Positions 26,488 through 33,701 of a stretch of 64,000 nt of DNA are shown in pieces (position 1 is the first letter of the stretch; each line of letters begins with the position of its first letter). The notes under the pieces were generated by a model. The model was not told the DNA's origin. It saw nothing but the letters and a program-made list of their open reading frames with translations, and searched no databases. A program made the position numbers and the translations under genes. The DNA comes from Methylosinus sp. LW4 (GTDB lineage Bacteria > Pseudomonadota > Alphaproteobacteria > Rhizobiales > Beijerinckiaceae), in NCBI RefSeq assembly GCF_000379125.1, contig NZ_KB900626.1, forward strand, positions 3,048,667-3,112,666. The letters run 5' to 3'.

Positions 26488-27222
26488 TCAGGCGAGCGCG
26501 CCGCGGCTCTCGATCAGATCGCGCCGCTCGGAGGGCAGAGGGGGCTCGCGCTCGCCGCCGCAACACTCATTGGAGAGGCGCGCGACATTCTCGATGGTGA
26601 CGTCGCGCGTCTCGGTGCGCACGCCGATCTCGCGCAGCTTGGCGAAGGCGCGCGACAATGTCTCCTGCTTGACGCCGAGCCGCGCGGCGATGAGCCGCTT
26701 GTCATAGGGCAAGCGCAGGCTGCAGCTTTCGACATTCGGCGGACACAGCGTCAGCAGGAAACGCGCGAGCCGCTGCTCGGCGGTCTGGCCCTTGAGCGAT
26801 TCGATCTCGCCGATGAGCCCGCACAGCTTGCGCGCGGTCTCCTCGATCACCGCCGATGCGAGGGACGGAGATTCGCGCAGCATGTAGCGAAATCGCGGCG
26901 CGGAGAGCTTCATGAGCTGCGCCGTCCCCACCGCTTCCGCGCCGACGCGGTAGCTCTCGCCGTCCGGGCTCAACGCCTCATAGAGGCTCTCGCCGATATT
27001 GCAGATATTGATGAGAGTCTCGTCGCCGCAAGATGCGGTGCGCGTCAGCTTCACGAATCCATCGAGCACGATGGCCACATGCAGCGCGCGATCGCCTTGA
27101 CGAAAAATCGTCTGCCCGTCTTCGAACTGTTCTAATTTCGCGTCGCGGGTGAGCCGCTGCATCGACTGCGCATCGACAGTCGCGAACATCGGCACGCCTC
27201 GAAGAGACGGCGGCTCCAGCAT
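26488..27222 (-). CDS. Crp/Fnr-family transcriptional regulator
   Basis: Regulator of 244 residues. A cyclic-nucleotide-binding-type beta-roll covers about 15-125, then a long dimer helix, then a winged helix with DKRLIAARLGVKQETLSRAF. The recognition helix retains the Glu-Thr-x-Ser-Arg of FNR-type proteins, so an FNR-like TTGAT-N4-ATCAA site is possible. The N-terminus lacks the four-Cys cluster of oxygen-sensing FNR. Later cysteines occur (CGDET, CPPNVESC, ECCGG), but not in the FNR arrangement. It is more like the FixK/Dnr group; the signal is unknown. Confidence 0.85.
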   Translation of the reverse strand: MLEPPSLRGVPMFATVDAQSMQRLTRDAKLEQFEDGQTIFRQGDRALHVAIVLDGFVKLTRTASCGDETLINICNIGESLYEALSPDGESYRVGAEAVGTAQLMKLSAPRFRYMLRESPSLASAVIEETARKLCGLIGEIESLKGQTAEQRLARFLLTLCPPNVESCSLRLPYDKRLIAARLGVKQETLSRAFAKLREIGVRTETRDVTIENVARLSNECCGGEREPPLPSERRDLIESRGALA

Positions 27223-27444
27223 CAGCGCGCTCCCGCGGTCGCCGACTTTATTTGCGCAAATCGGCGCGTTCGTCGGTCATTGCGGGCAATCTACCGCGAA
27301 GCTTCCCCCTGGGAAAGCGCTCGCTCTCGGACAGGAGGTCGCACGAAGCGCGCGCCCCAATGCCGCGCGCGCGTGTAAAAAGCCGCGATCCGCCTTTGAT
27401 TTCTGGCCTTTTCGCTATTCGCGCAGCGCTGCATGAAAATGAGA

Positions 27445-27484
27445 GAGCTCGGCGTCTGCGCAATATTGCGCAGACGCCGAGCTC
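27445..27484 (-). terminator. Perfect 40-base palindrome downstream of metW
   Basis: Bases 27445-27464 (GAGCTCGGCGTCTGCGCAAT) are followed at once by their exact reverse complement (27465-27484). It begins 38 bases past the metW stop and is followed leftward by TCTCATTTTC, a weak T-tract. The simplest role is terminator of metXW. A perfect palindrome with no spacer would give a very stable hairpin or a large dimeric protein site. Confidence 0.7.
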
Positions 27485-27521
27485 CGCGAGATTCAATCGC
27501 CTAAGTATTTTTCGCAGCTAA

Positions 27522-28181
27522 TCATGATATTTTTTTCGGCGCATCGCGCTCGAGCAGGAAGATCGCCTGCGCGCCGAAGAGATTCCACACCCACCAGGGC
27601 GCGTTCACGCGGATGGGCGCGCCGGCGTGATCCAGCGCCACGCCGCGCTCGATATGCGCGCCGAGCGCTTCGACGAGATCGACGAAATCCCTGATCGTGC
27701 AAAGATGTATGTTGGGCGTGTCGTACCAGGCGTGCGCCAGAGTCGTGGTCTGCGGCATGCGCCCCTTGGCGAGCAGCGACAGCCGCACTTTCCAATGGCC
27801 GAAATTGGGGAAGGACACGATCGCGCGCCGGCCGATGCGCAGCATGTCGACCAGCACCTGACGCGGATGATGCGTCGCCTGCAGCGTCTGCGAGAGAATC
27901 ACATAATCGAATCCGTCGGTCGGATAGTCGCGCAGATCGGTGTCGGCGTCGCCTTGAATCACCGACAAGCCTTTGGCCACGCAGTCATTGACGCCGCGCT
28001 GCGACAATTCCACGCCGCGTCCGTCCACCTGCTTGGTGTCGGCCAGCAATTGCAGCAGCGCGCCGTCGCCGCAGCCGACATCGAGCACGCGGCTGCCCGG
28101 CGCGACCATCGCCGCGACGGCGGCGAGATCGAGACGAACGGGGCGCTGCTGCGCGCTCTGCGGAAAGATGGGAGCGTTCAT
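27522..28181 (-). CDS. metW: Methionine biosynthesis protein MetW
   Basis: SAM-dependent methyltransferase-fold protein that partners with MetX; it is required for efficient homoserine acetylation in several proteobacteria. The 219-residue protein has motif I VLDVGCGDGALLQLL, followed by GVELSQRGVNDCVAKGLSV and the MetW-specific FPNFGHWKVRLSLLAKGRMP. It starts three bases after the metX stop on the same strand, the classical metXW pairing. Confidence 0.95.
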   Translation of the reverse strand: MNAPIFPQSAQQRPVRLDLAAVAAMVAPGSRVLDVGCGDGALLQLLADTKQVDGRGVELSQRGVNDCVAKGLSVIQGDADTDLRDYPTDGFDYVILSQTLQATHHPRQVLVDMLRIGRRAIVSFPNFGHWKVRLSLLAKGRMPQTTTLAHAWYDTPNIHLCTIRDFVDLVEALGAHIERGVALDHAGAPIRVNAPWWVWNLFGAQAIFLLERDAPKKIS

Positions 28182-28184
28182 CGG

Positions 28185-29369
28185 CTAGGCCTCCTCGGCC
28201 CGCGGCAGGCCGCGCGCAGCGGCGGCCGCCTCCAGAAATCCGCGCGTCGTCGCGATGAAATCCGGCTCATAGACGAGAAAAGCGTCATGGCCCTTGTCGC
28301 TGTCGATCTCGACGAAGGAGACCGAGGCGCCGCCGGCGTTGAGCGCATGCACGATGGCGCGCGAGGCGGAGGTCGGATAGAGCCAATCGGTATTGAAGGA
28401 GACGACGCAAAAGCGCGTCTTCGTGCCCTTGAACGCCTGCGCCAACGAGCCGCCGTAATCGGCCGCGAGATCGAAATAATCACAGGCGCGCGTGACATAG
28501 AGATAGGAATTGGCGTCGAAGCGATCGACGAAGGCCATGCCCTGGTGACGCAGATAATTCTCGATCTGAAAATCCGCGTCGAAGGAGAAGGTGGGCGCCG
28601 CGCGATCCTGCAGCTTGCGGCCGAACTTGCGTTGCAGCGCCGGCTCCGAGAGATAGGTGATATGCGCGGCCATGCGCGCCACGGCGAGGCCCTTCTCCGG
28701 CCGCACGCCCTGCTCGAGATAGCGCCCGCCGCGCCAATCGGGATCGGCCATCACCGCCTGCCGGCCGACCTCGTGAAAGGCGATGTTCTGCGAGGAATGC
28801 TTGGGCGCCGTCGCGATCGGCATGGCGGAGAAGACGCGCTCTGGATAGCTCGCCGCCCATTGCAGAACCTGCATGCCGCCCATGGAGCCGCCGGCGACGC
28901 AGAAGAGCTGGTCTATCCCGAGATGATCGATCAGCATCGCCTGGGCGCGCACCATGTCGCGAATGGTGACGACCGGAAAATCGAGCCCATAGGGCCGGCC
29001 CGTCGTGGGATCGATCGAGGATGGGCCGGAAGTGCCGAGGCAGCCGCCGACGACATTGGAGCTGACGATGAAATAGCGCTCGGTGTCGAAGGGCTTGCCG
29101 GGGCCGACCATGACATCCCACCAGCCGGGCTTGCCGGTCAGCGGATGCACATTGGCGGCGTGCTGGTCGCCGGTCAGCGCATGGCACAGCAGAATGGCGT
29201 TGGAACGCTCGGCGTTCAACTCGCCATAGGTCTGGTAGGCGATCGTCAAAGGCGCGACGCAGCCCCCCCCGTCGGTGAGGAGCGGCTGGTCCGGCGGGAA
29301 CTCGACGATGCGCCCATTGAGCGGGTCCGAAGAGGACAACGTCTCTATGGCTGGAAGCGCATTGGCCAA
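28185..29369 (-). CDS. metX: Homoserine O-acetyltransferase
   Basis: Acetylates homoserine with acetyl-CoA in methionine synthesis. The 394-residue alpha/beta hydrolase has the nucleophile elbow [14 protein letters not shown], the [20 protein letters not shown] block near the N-terminus, and late [10 protein letters not shown] carrying the catalytic His. The start is TTG at 29367-29369, preceded by GGAGAG; the next in-frame ATG lies deep inside the domain. A promoter and overlapping palindrome lie immediately upstream. Confidence 0.95.
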   Translation of the reverse strand: MANALPAIETLSSSDPLNGRIVEFPPDQPLLTDGGGCVAPLTIAYQTYGELNAERSNAILLCHALTGDQHAANVHPLTGKPGWWDVMVGPGKPFDTERYFIVSSNVVGGCLGTSGPSSIDPTTGRPYGLDFPVVTIRDMVRAQAMLIDHLGIDQLFCVAGGSMGGMQVLQWAASYPERVFSAMPIATAPKHSSQNIAFHEVGRQAVMADPDWRGGRYLEQGVRPEKGLAVARMAAHITYLSEPALQRKFGRKLQDRAAPTFSFDADFQIENYLRHQGMAFVDRFDANSYLYVTRACDYFDLAADYGGSLAQAFKGTKTRFCVVSFNTDWLYPTSASRAIVHALNAGGASVSFVEIDSDKGHDAFLVYEPDFIATTRGFLEAAAAARGLPRAEEA

Positions 29370-29390
29370 ATTCTTCTCTCCTGTTCGATA

Positions 29391-29439
29391 TGCCGAACAA
29401 TTTGTTCGGCAACATCGGCGGCCGAGAGGAGAGTGTCAA
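29391..29439 (-). promoter_or_regulatory. metX promoter with overlapping palindromic operator
   Basis: Reading leftward, TTGACA (29434-29439) is followed by a 17-base spacer and GATGTT (29411-29416). Directly after lies a perfect 21-base palindrome, TGCCGAACAA-t-TTGTTCGGCA (29391-29411), overlapping the last base of the -10 and covering the expected start point. A third half-site TGTTCG at 29382-29387 extends the series TGTTCG/CGAACA/TGTTCG. The arrangement is that of a repressor operator. No regulator is identified. Confidence 0.65.
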
Positions 29440-29474
29440 GACCTCGAGCGTTCAGGGCGCATGTCCGCGGCCTC

Positions 29475-30458
29475 TCATCGCGCCGCGGGCTTGGGCGGGC
29501 CGGCGAAGGCCTGGGGCGGCAGGCCGGGATCGAAATGGACCGCGGCGGCCCGGGTCTCCACCGGCTTGGTCTCTACCGATTTGGCCGGCTCGCTATAGCG
29601 GCGAACCTCGGTCGTCGTCTCCTCATGGCGATGGAGAGGCCTGACCTTCGCCTTATGGACCAGCGGCCGCTTGGCCGGGGCGGCGATGCTCGCCACCGTC
29701 GCCGGGGCCGCGGGCCGCTCGCCGGCGGCGGGCGAAGGCGCGGGCGTATCGACGCCGCTGCGGGCGGCCTCGACGACGCGCTCCACATTGGCGGCCTCGG
29801 TGGCGCGCAGCCGTGAGAACCAATCGGCGAATTGCTGCTCGGTGACGCCCTTGCGGCAGAGGCGCATGCGGATCGAGGCGGGAATCTCGTCGCCGCGAAC
29901 GATGGTCGTCGCGGCGGCGTCCGGCCGGGCGACGGCGCGCAGATCATCGACCCATTGCCAGGCGAAGGCGCAGCGCGTTCCCTCCGACCCCGGCCCCACG
30001 GCGAGGCCGAAGGGTCCGAGCTCATTGCGCAGCGGCTTGGCGATTATGCGCATGCGCGTCGTCGGAAAGCGCAGCGACAGCTCCTGACGCACGCCGACCT
30101 CGGTGGGCTTGCCCATGGGGATCTCGCCCTCGTGGCCGCTCCCGGCGGCGGCCGCGCGAATGTCGACGGTCAGCTCGTTCCAGCCCTTGCCCATAAGGGC
30201 GCGGTCCAGCGCGACGCTCTGGCGCCAGCCATTGGCGTAGCGGCGCTCCTCGAGGCCGCCGCGCACGCGCGCTTCCACCGGCAGCGCCAGAATGGAGGCG
30301 GCGCCGCTGCGCGCCTCGACGCCCTGCGCCGGCGGCGGCGCCGCTGTGGCGCCGGTCGGCGTCGGATCGACGGCGAGAATGCCGCGCGTCGGGGAGCAGG
30401 CGGAAAGGCCGAGCGCGAGCAACAGCAGCGGCGGCGAATGTCTCGAGAAACGGCTCAT
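29475..30458 (-). CDS. bcsN: Cellulose biosynthesis protein BcsN
   Basis: Accessory lipoprotein of alphaproteobacterial cellulose operons; role unknown. The 327-residue protein begins MSRFSRHSPPLLLLALGLSA followed by Cys, a lipobox. The middle contains WQWVDDLRAVAR and IRMRLCRKGVTEQQFADWF; the C-terminus is Pro/Ala rich. Start ATG 30456-30458. It is the last gene of the bcs operon, 22 bases after the TPR gene. Assignment rests on position, lipoprotein nature and general resemblance to BcsN. Confidence 0.75.
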   Translation of the reverse strand: MSRFSRHSPPLLLLALGLSACSPTRGILAVDPTPTGATAAPPPAQGVEARSGAASILALPVEARVRGGLEERRYANGWRQSVALDRALMGKGWNELTVDIRAAAAGSGHEGEIPMGKPTEVGVRQELSLRFPTTRMRIIAKPLRNELGPFGLAVGPGSEGTRCAFAWQWVDDLRAVARPDAAATTIVRGDEIPASIRMRLCRKGVTEQQFADWFSRLRATEAANVERVVEAARSGVDTPAPSPAAGERPAAPATVASIAAPAKRPLVHKAKVRPLHRHEETTTEVRRYSEPAKSVETKPVETRAAAVHFDPGLPPQAFAGPPKPAAR

Positions 30459-30480
30459 GACGAAACTCCGAAAAAGAAAT

Positions 30481-32574
30481 TCAGCGGGACTGGCTCTGCT
30501 TGGACGACGGCAATGAAAGCACCGCGGCGAGATCGGGCGGCGGCGGCGCGGCGCCGTAGCGATTGCGCGGCGCCATGGCGGTGGCGACATGCTCGGCGGC
30601 GCTGGCCGTGAGCTGCGTGGCGGCGTCGGCCTTCTGCTGGCCGATCCAGGCCGGATCGGCCTCCTGATTGGCCCATTGCGTGCCGGCCGGAGCGACCTGC
30701 TCGGAGGCCGGCGGCCAGCTCGCCAGATCGACGGCGTTCCAGCCGGGCGAGAGGATGAAGCCGTAGCGCTCCGAGGGCATGGGTCCGACGCCGGGCACGC
30801 GCCGCGCCACCAGCGGCGCCTTGCCGGCGAGCGGCTCCGTCCGCAGGCCGACCGGAACGGCGGCGGCCGCGACCGGCGCCGGCTGGGCGGAGGACGAGCG
30901 CGCGGCGACCAGCGGCAGCGGCGCGAAGCGCAGCGGATTTTCCGCCGTCACCGCCAGAGGGAATTTGCCGCGCGCGGCTTTCAGCACGCGCTCGCGCTGC
31001 TGCTCCTGCGCCGCCACCTTGGCGGCGTCCGGCGTCGTCGCCTCCTTCTTCTCGGCCTCGACGCGCAGGCGGTCGCGCTCGGCGGCGAGCGCCGGCCCGG
31101 CCGGCCCCGGCACCACATAGCCGGCCATTTTCACCGCCGGCCCATGCGCCTTGGCGGCGACGCGCGAGTCGCAGGGGAAGGGCGGATGATAATAATCATC
31201 CGGGAACAGCAGCTCGACGAGCTTGGGGAACAGACCGTCATAGCGGTTGATGAGCTCCAGCGCCTCCTGGTCCTTGCGCAGGCGCTTCAGCGTCAGCACA
31301 TAGCCGTAGAGCGTCGCCTCCTTCGGGAACCAGGCGACCGCGCGCTCGAACCAGAAACGCGCGACATCGAACTGGCAGGAATTATAGGCGTACCAGCCGA
31401 GCCCCTGCGCGCCTTCGCCGGAGGCCGATTCGATCGTCACCGCCGCATAGCGGGCGAGACGCGCCGGCTCGACATAGGGCGGCGTCTCCTGGGTGAGATC
31501 GCGCTCCAGCAGATCGAGAAAGAGAATGCCATTGTTCACCAGCGGCGCGCGCCAGGCGTAGGAGACCTCCTCCGCCTCGCGGCGCAGATCGAGCGCGCGC
31601 AGCGTATGGGCGAGCCCATGCGCGATCATCGCGTCGCCGCCATTCTCGATCGCCGCCTTGAAGGATTCGAGCGCGTTACGAAAATCGCGGCGCTTGTATC
31701 GCAGCCAGGCGACGAGGCCGAGCTGCTGCGGCTCGCGCGTGAATTTGGCGAAATTCTCGAAGCGCTGCAGCTCGTCGGCGGAGATATCGTCCTTGCGCTC
31801 GTCGCGCAGCACGGCGACGATGCGCGCGCGAGTGATGTCGATCGCCACTTCGGCGAATTCGTCTTCCGACCCTTTCGAGCTCTTGCGCGCCTCGATCAGC
31901 AGCGTCTCGACATCGCTCATGCGCAGCGTGGCCATCGCCTTCTGCATGGTGGCGAGGCGAATGTGCTTGTCCTCATTGGAGGCGAAGATCGCCTTATAGA
32001 CCTCGACCGCCTCATTGATCTGCCCGGTGCGCGCAAAGGCCTCGGCGATCGTCCATTGCGCCTCCACATCGGCGTTGGCGATGAAGAAGCGGCCGTCGCG
32101 CGCGAAGGAGGCGATGTCGAGCCAGCGCCCCTCGCGCCAGAAGGCGAAGATCTGATTGCGCTGCTCCTTCTGTTTGAGCTTCTGCATCAGATCGTCGGAC
32201 GGACGCCAGCCGGGCATGTCCTTGCGGCGCGCGGCGATGTTCTCGCGCAATTCGTCGAGCCTGTCGCTCGAGAACAGCTCCCACAATCCCGCCTCGTCGA
32301 CATCGCCGCGACGCGGGCCGTAGAGATCGGCCGGCGGCTCGAAATTGGGATAAAGCCGCCGCAGCCGCGAGAATTCGGCGCGCACGCGCGCGCGCTGATC
32401 CAGCGAGGCGTAATAGCGCAGCGCGAGATCATCGGGCTTTTCGGGCGCCGCGGCGGCGGGCGCCGGCGCGACGAGAATGGATTGAGGCGCGGCGCCTTGG
32501 GCGTGCGCGCGCGGAGCCGCCGCAAAGGAAACGGCGCAGGCCGCGAGGAGAAGGGCTCTCAATTGGCGAGACAC
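30481..32574 (-). CDS. Periplasmic TPR-type protein of the cellulose operon
   Basis: Occupies the position of bcsC. The 697-residue protein has a Sec signal (ALLLAACAVSFAAAPRAHA) and helical-repeat segments resembling TPR or Sel1-like units through about 120-470 (AEAFARTGQINEAVEVYKAI, AWLRYKRRDFRNALESFKAA, WYAYNSCQFDVARFWFERAV). A long Ala/Pro-rich low-complexity C-terminus follows. BcsC ends in an outer-membrane barrel; this protein ends in KQSQSR and has no barrel, so it is not a full BcsC. It overlaps bcsZ by 16 bases, so it is co-translated. It probably scaffolds glucan export or interacts with another pore. Confidence 0.8.
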   Translation of the reverse strand: MSRQLRALLLAACAVSFAAAPRAHAQGAAPQSILVAPAPAAAAPEKPDDLALRYYASLDQRARVRAEFSRLRRLYPNFEPPADLYGPRRGDVDEAGLWELFSSDRLDELRENIAARRKDMPGWRPSDDLMQKLKQKEQRNQIFAFWREGRWLDIASFARDGRFFIANADVEAQWTIAEAFARTGQINEAVEVYKAIFASNEDKHIRLATMQKAMATLRMSDVETLLIEARKSSKGSEDEFAEVAIDITRARIVAVLRDERKDDISADELQRFENFAKFTREPQQLGLVAWLRYKRRDFRNALESFKAAIENGGDAMIAHGLAHTLRALDLRREAEEVSYAWRAPLVNNGILFLDLLERDLTQETPPYVEPARLARYAAVTIESASGEGAQGLGWYAYNSCQFDVARFWFERAVAWFPKEATLYGYVLTLKRLRKDQEALELINRYDGLFPKLVELLFPDDYYHPPFPCDSRVAAKAHGPAVKMAGYVVPGPAGPALAAERDRLRVEAEKKEATTPDAAKVAAQEQQRERVLKAARGKFPLAVTAENPLRFAPLPLVAARSSSAQPAPVAAAAVPVGLRTEPLAGKAPLVARRVPGVGPMPSERYGFILSPGWNAVDLASWPPASEQVAPAGTQWANQEADPAWIGQQKADAATQLTASAAEHVATAMAPRNRYGAAPPPPDLAAVLSLPSSKQSQSR

Positions 32575-33701
32575 GACGAATACCTCATTTGCGCGGCGAG
32601 CAGCGCCAGCAGATGCAGAGTGGCGGGGTAATAATCTTCATTGGCTTTGGGCGCGGCGAAATCGGCGGGCAGCTTGGCGCCGTCGACGACGCAGGCGACG
32701 AGCGCGGCGATCGACGCTATGCCGCTGCCGCCGAACTGGCCGACCTCCTTGCCGGACGCGACATCGACGATCGGCGGCGCCTCCTTGGCGCGCTGCGCCC
32801 AGGCGAGGAAGGGCGCGTAATGCGCGCGCTCGCCGACGCCGGCCCAGGCGAGATAGAGCGGAATGCGCACGGCGTTATAGGCGAACTCCGGCGCGAAGCC
32901 TTCGGCCGGCCGCGCGCGCCAGCCCTCGAGCGCGATCCAATCGGCGGGCAGAGCCTGCGGCGTCGGCCGCGCCGCTTCCAAAAGATCGAGACCTGTCTGC
33001 GTGAGGCCGGCCCAATCGACTTCCGGCGCGACGCTGTCGAGCCGCGCCAGGGCCGGGAAGACATAATAGGAGAGATTGACCACCGGCCCGTCGGAACGAT
33101 CCGAGGCGTTGAAGCCCGCGACCGCCGGCAGCAGCAGCGCGCCCATCTTGGTCTTGAACAAGACCGCCTTGCGCGAAAGCTCGACGGCGATGCGCCGCGA
33201 CGCCATGCGAAACGGCAGATCGTCCCAATATTCCGCCGCCTCCGCCAGCGCCCAGGCGATGAGGAGATCGCCGTCCGAGGCGTTGTTCATGTCGCCGACG
33301 GCGGGACGGCGCTGCGGATCGAAGCGCCAGGCGACCAGCTCGTCATTGCGCACCATGAGATTGGCGCGCGTCCAGCCCCACAGGCGATCGAATGTGGCGC
33401 GGTCATTGGCGGCGACGGCGAGCAGCATGGCGTAGCCCTGCCCCTCGCTGTGGCTCACCTGGTCGTTGGCCGTGTCGATGACGCGGCCCTGCTCGGCGAT
33501 GAAGCGCTTCTTATAGGCGCTCCACGCCTCCGGCGCGCGCAGCGCGCCGCCGAGCTTGATCTTATGCGCATCGAGCGACAGCGGAACGCCGATGATCGCG
33601 GCGATCTCCGCTATGGGCTCGGCGCGCGCCGGCGCCGGCGCCAGAGCGACGGCGAGGCCGAGGACCGCGAGAACGGGCGCGGCGAGAGACGCAATTCTCA
33701 T
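32559..33701 (-). CDS. bcsZ: Periplasmic endo-beta-1,4-glucanase BcsZ (GH8)
   Basis: Cellulase that trims nascent cellulose in the periplasm. The 380-residue protein has a Sec signal (LAVLGLAVALAPAPARA). GH8 hallmarks are visible: AWSAYKKRFI, SEGQGYAMLLAVAANDRATF with the catalytic Glu, and NNASDGDLLIAWAL with the catalytic Asp. The start is ATG 33699-33701, overlapping the bcsB stop by four bases. The end overlaps the TPR gene start. Confidence 0.95.
   Translation of the reverse strand: MRIASLAAPVLAVLGLAVALAPAPARAEPIAEIAAIIGVPLSLDAHKIKLGGALRAPEAWSAYKKRFIAEQGRVIDTANDQVSHSEGQGYAMLLAVAANDRATFDRLWGWTRANLMVRNDELVAWRFDPQRRPAVGDMNNASDGDLLIAWALAEAAEYWDDLPFRMASRRIAVELSRKAVLFKTKMGALLLPAVAGFNASDRSDGPVVNLSYYVFPALARLDSVAPEVDWAGLTQTGLDLLEAARPTPQALPADWIALEGWRARPAEGFAPEFAYNAVRIPLYLAWAGVGERAHYAPFLAWAQRAKEAPPIVDVASGKEVGQFGGSGIASIAALVACVVDGAKLPADFAAPKANEDYYPATLHLLALLAAQMRYSSCLAN

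Noticed and set aside
29370..29470. SAM-II riboswitch before metX
   Set aside because: The predicted leader is only about 35 bases and is occupied by a palindrome of operator type; no SAM-II core could be fitted.
27627..29816. A 729-residue open frame on the + strand
   Set aside because: Antisense to metW and metX; no domain, and codon usage fits only the opposite strand.
30481..32574. Full BcsC (TPR plus outer-membrane barrel)
   Set aside because: The TPR-like part is present, but the C-terminus is a low-complexity Ala/Pro-rich tail with no beta-barrel pattern.
30589..32631. A 680-residue open frame on the + strand
   Set aside because: Antisense to the TPR protein gene and low in complexity; no ribosome site or motif.
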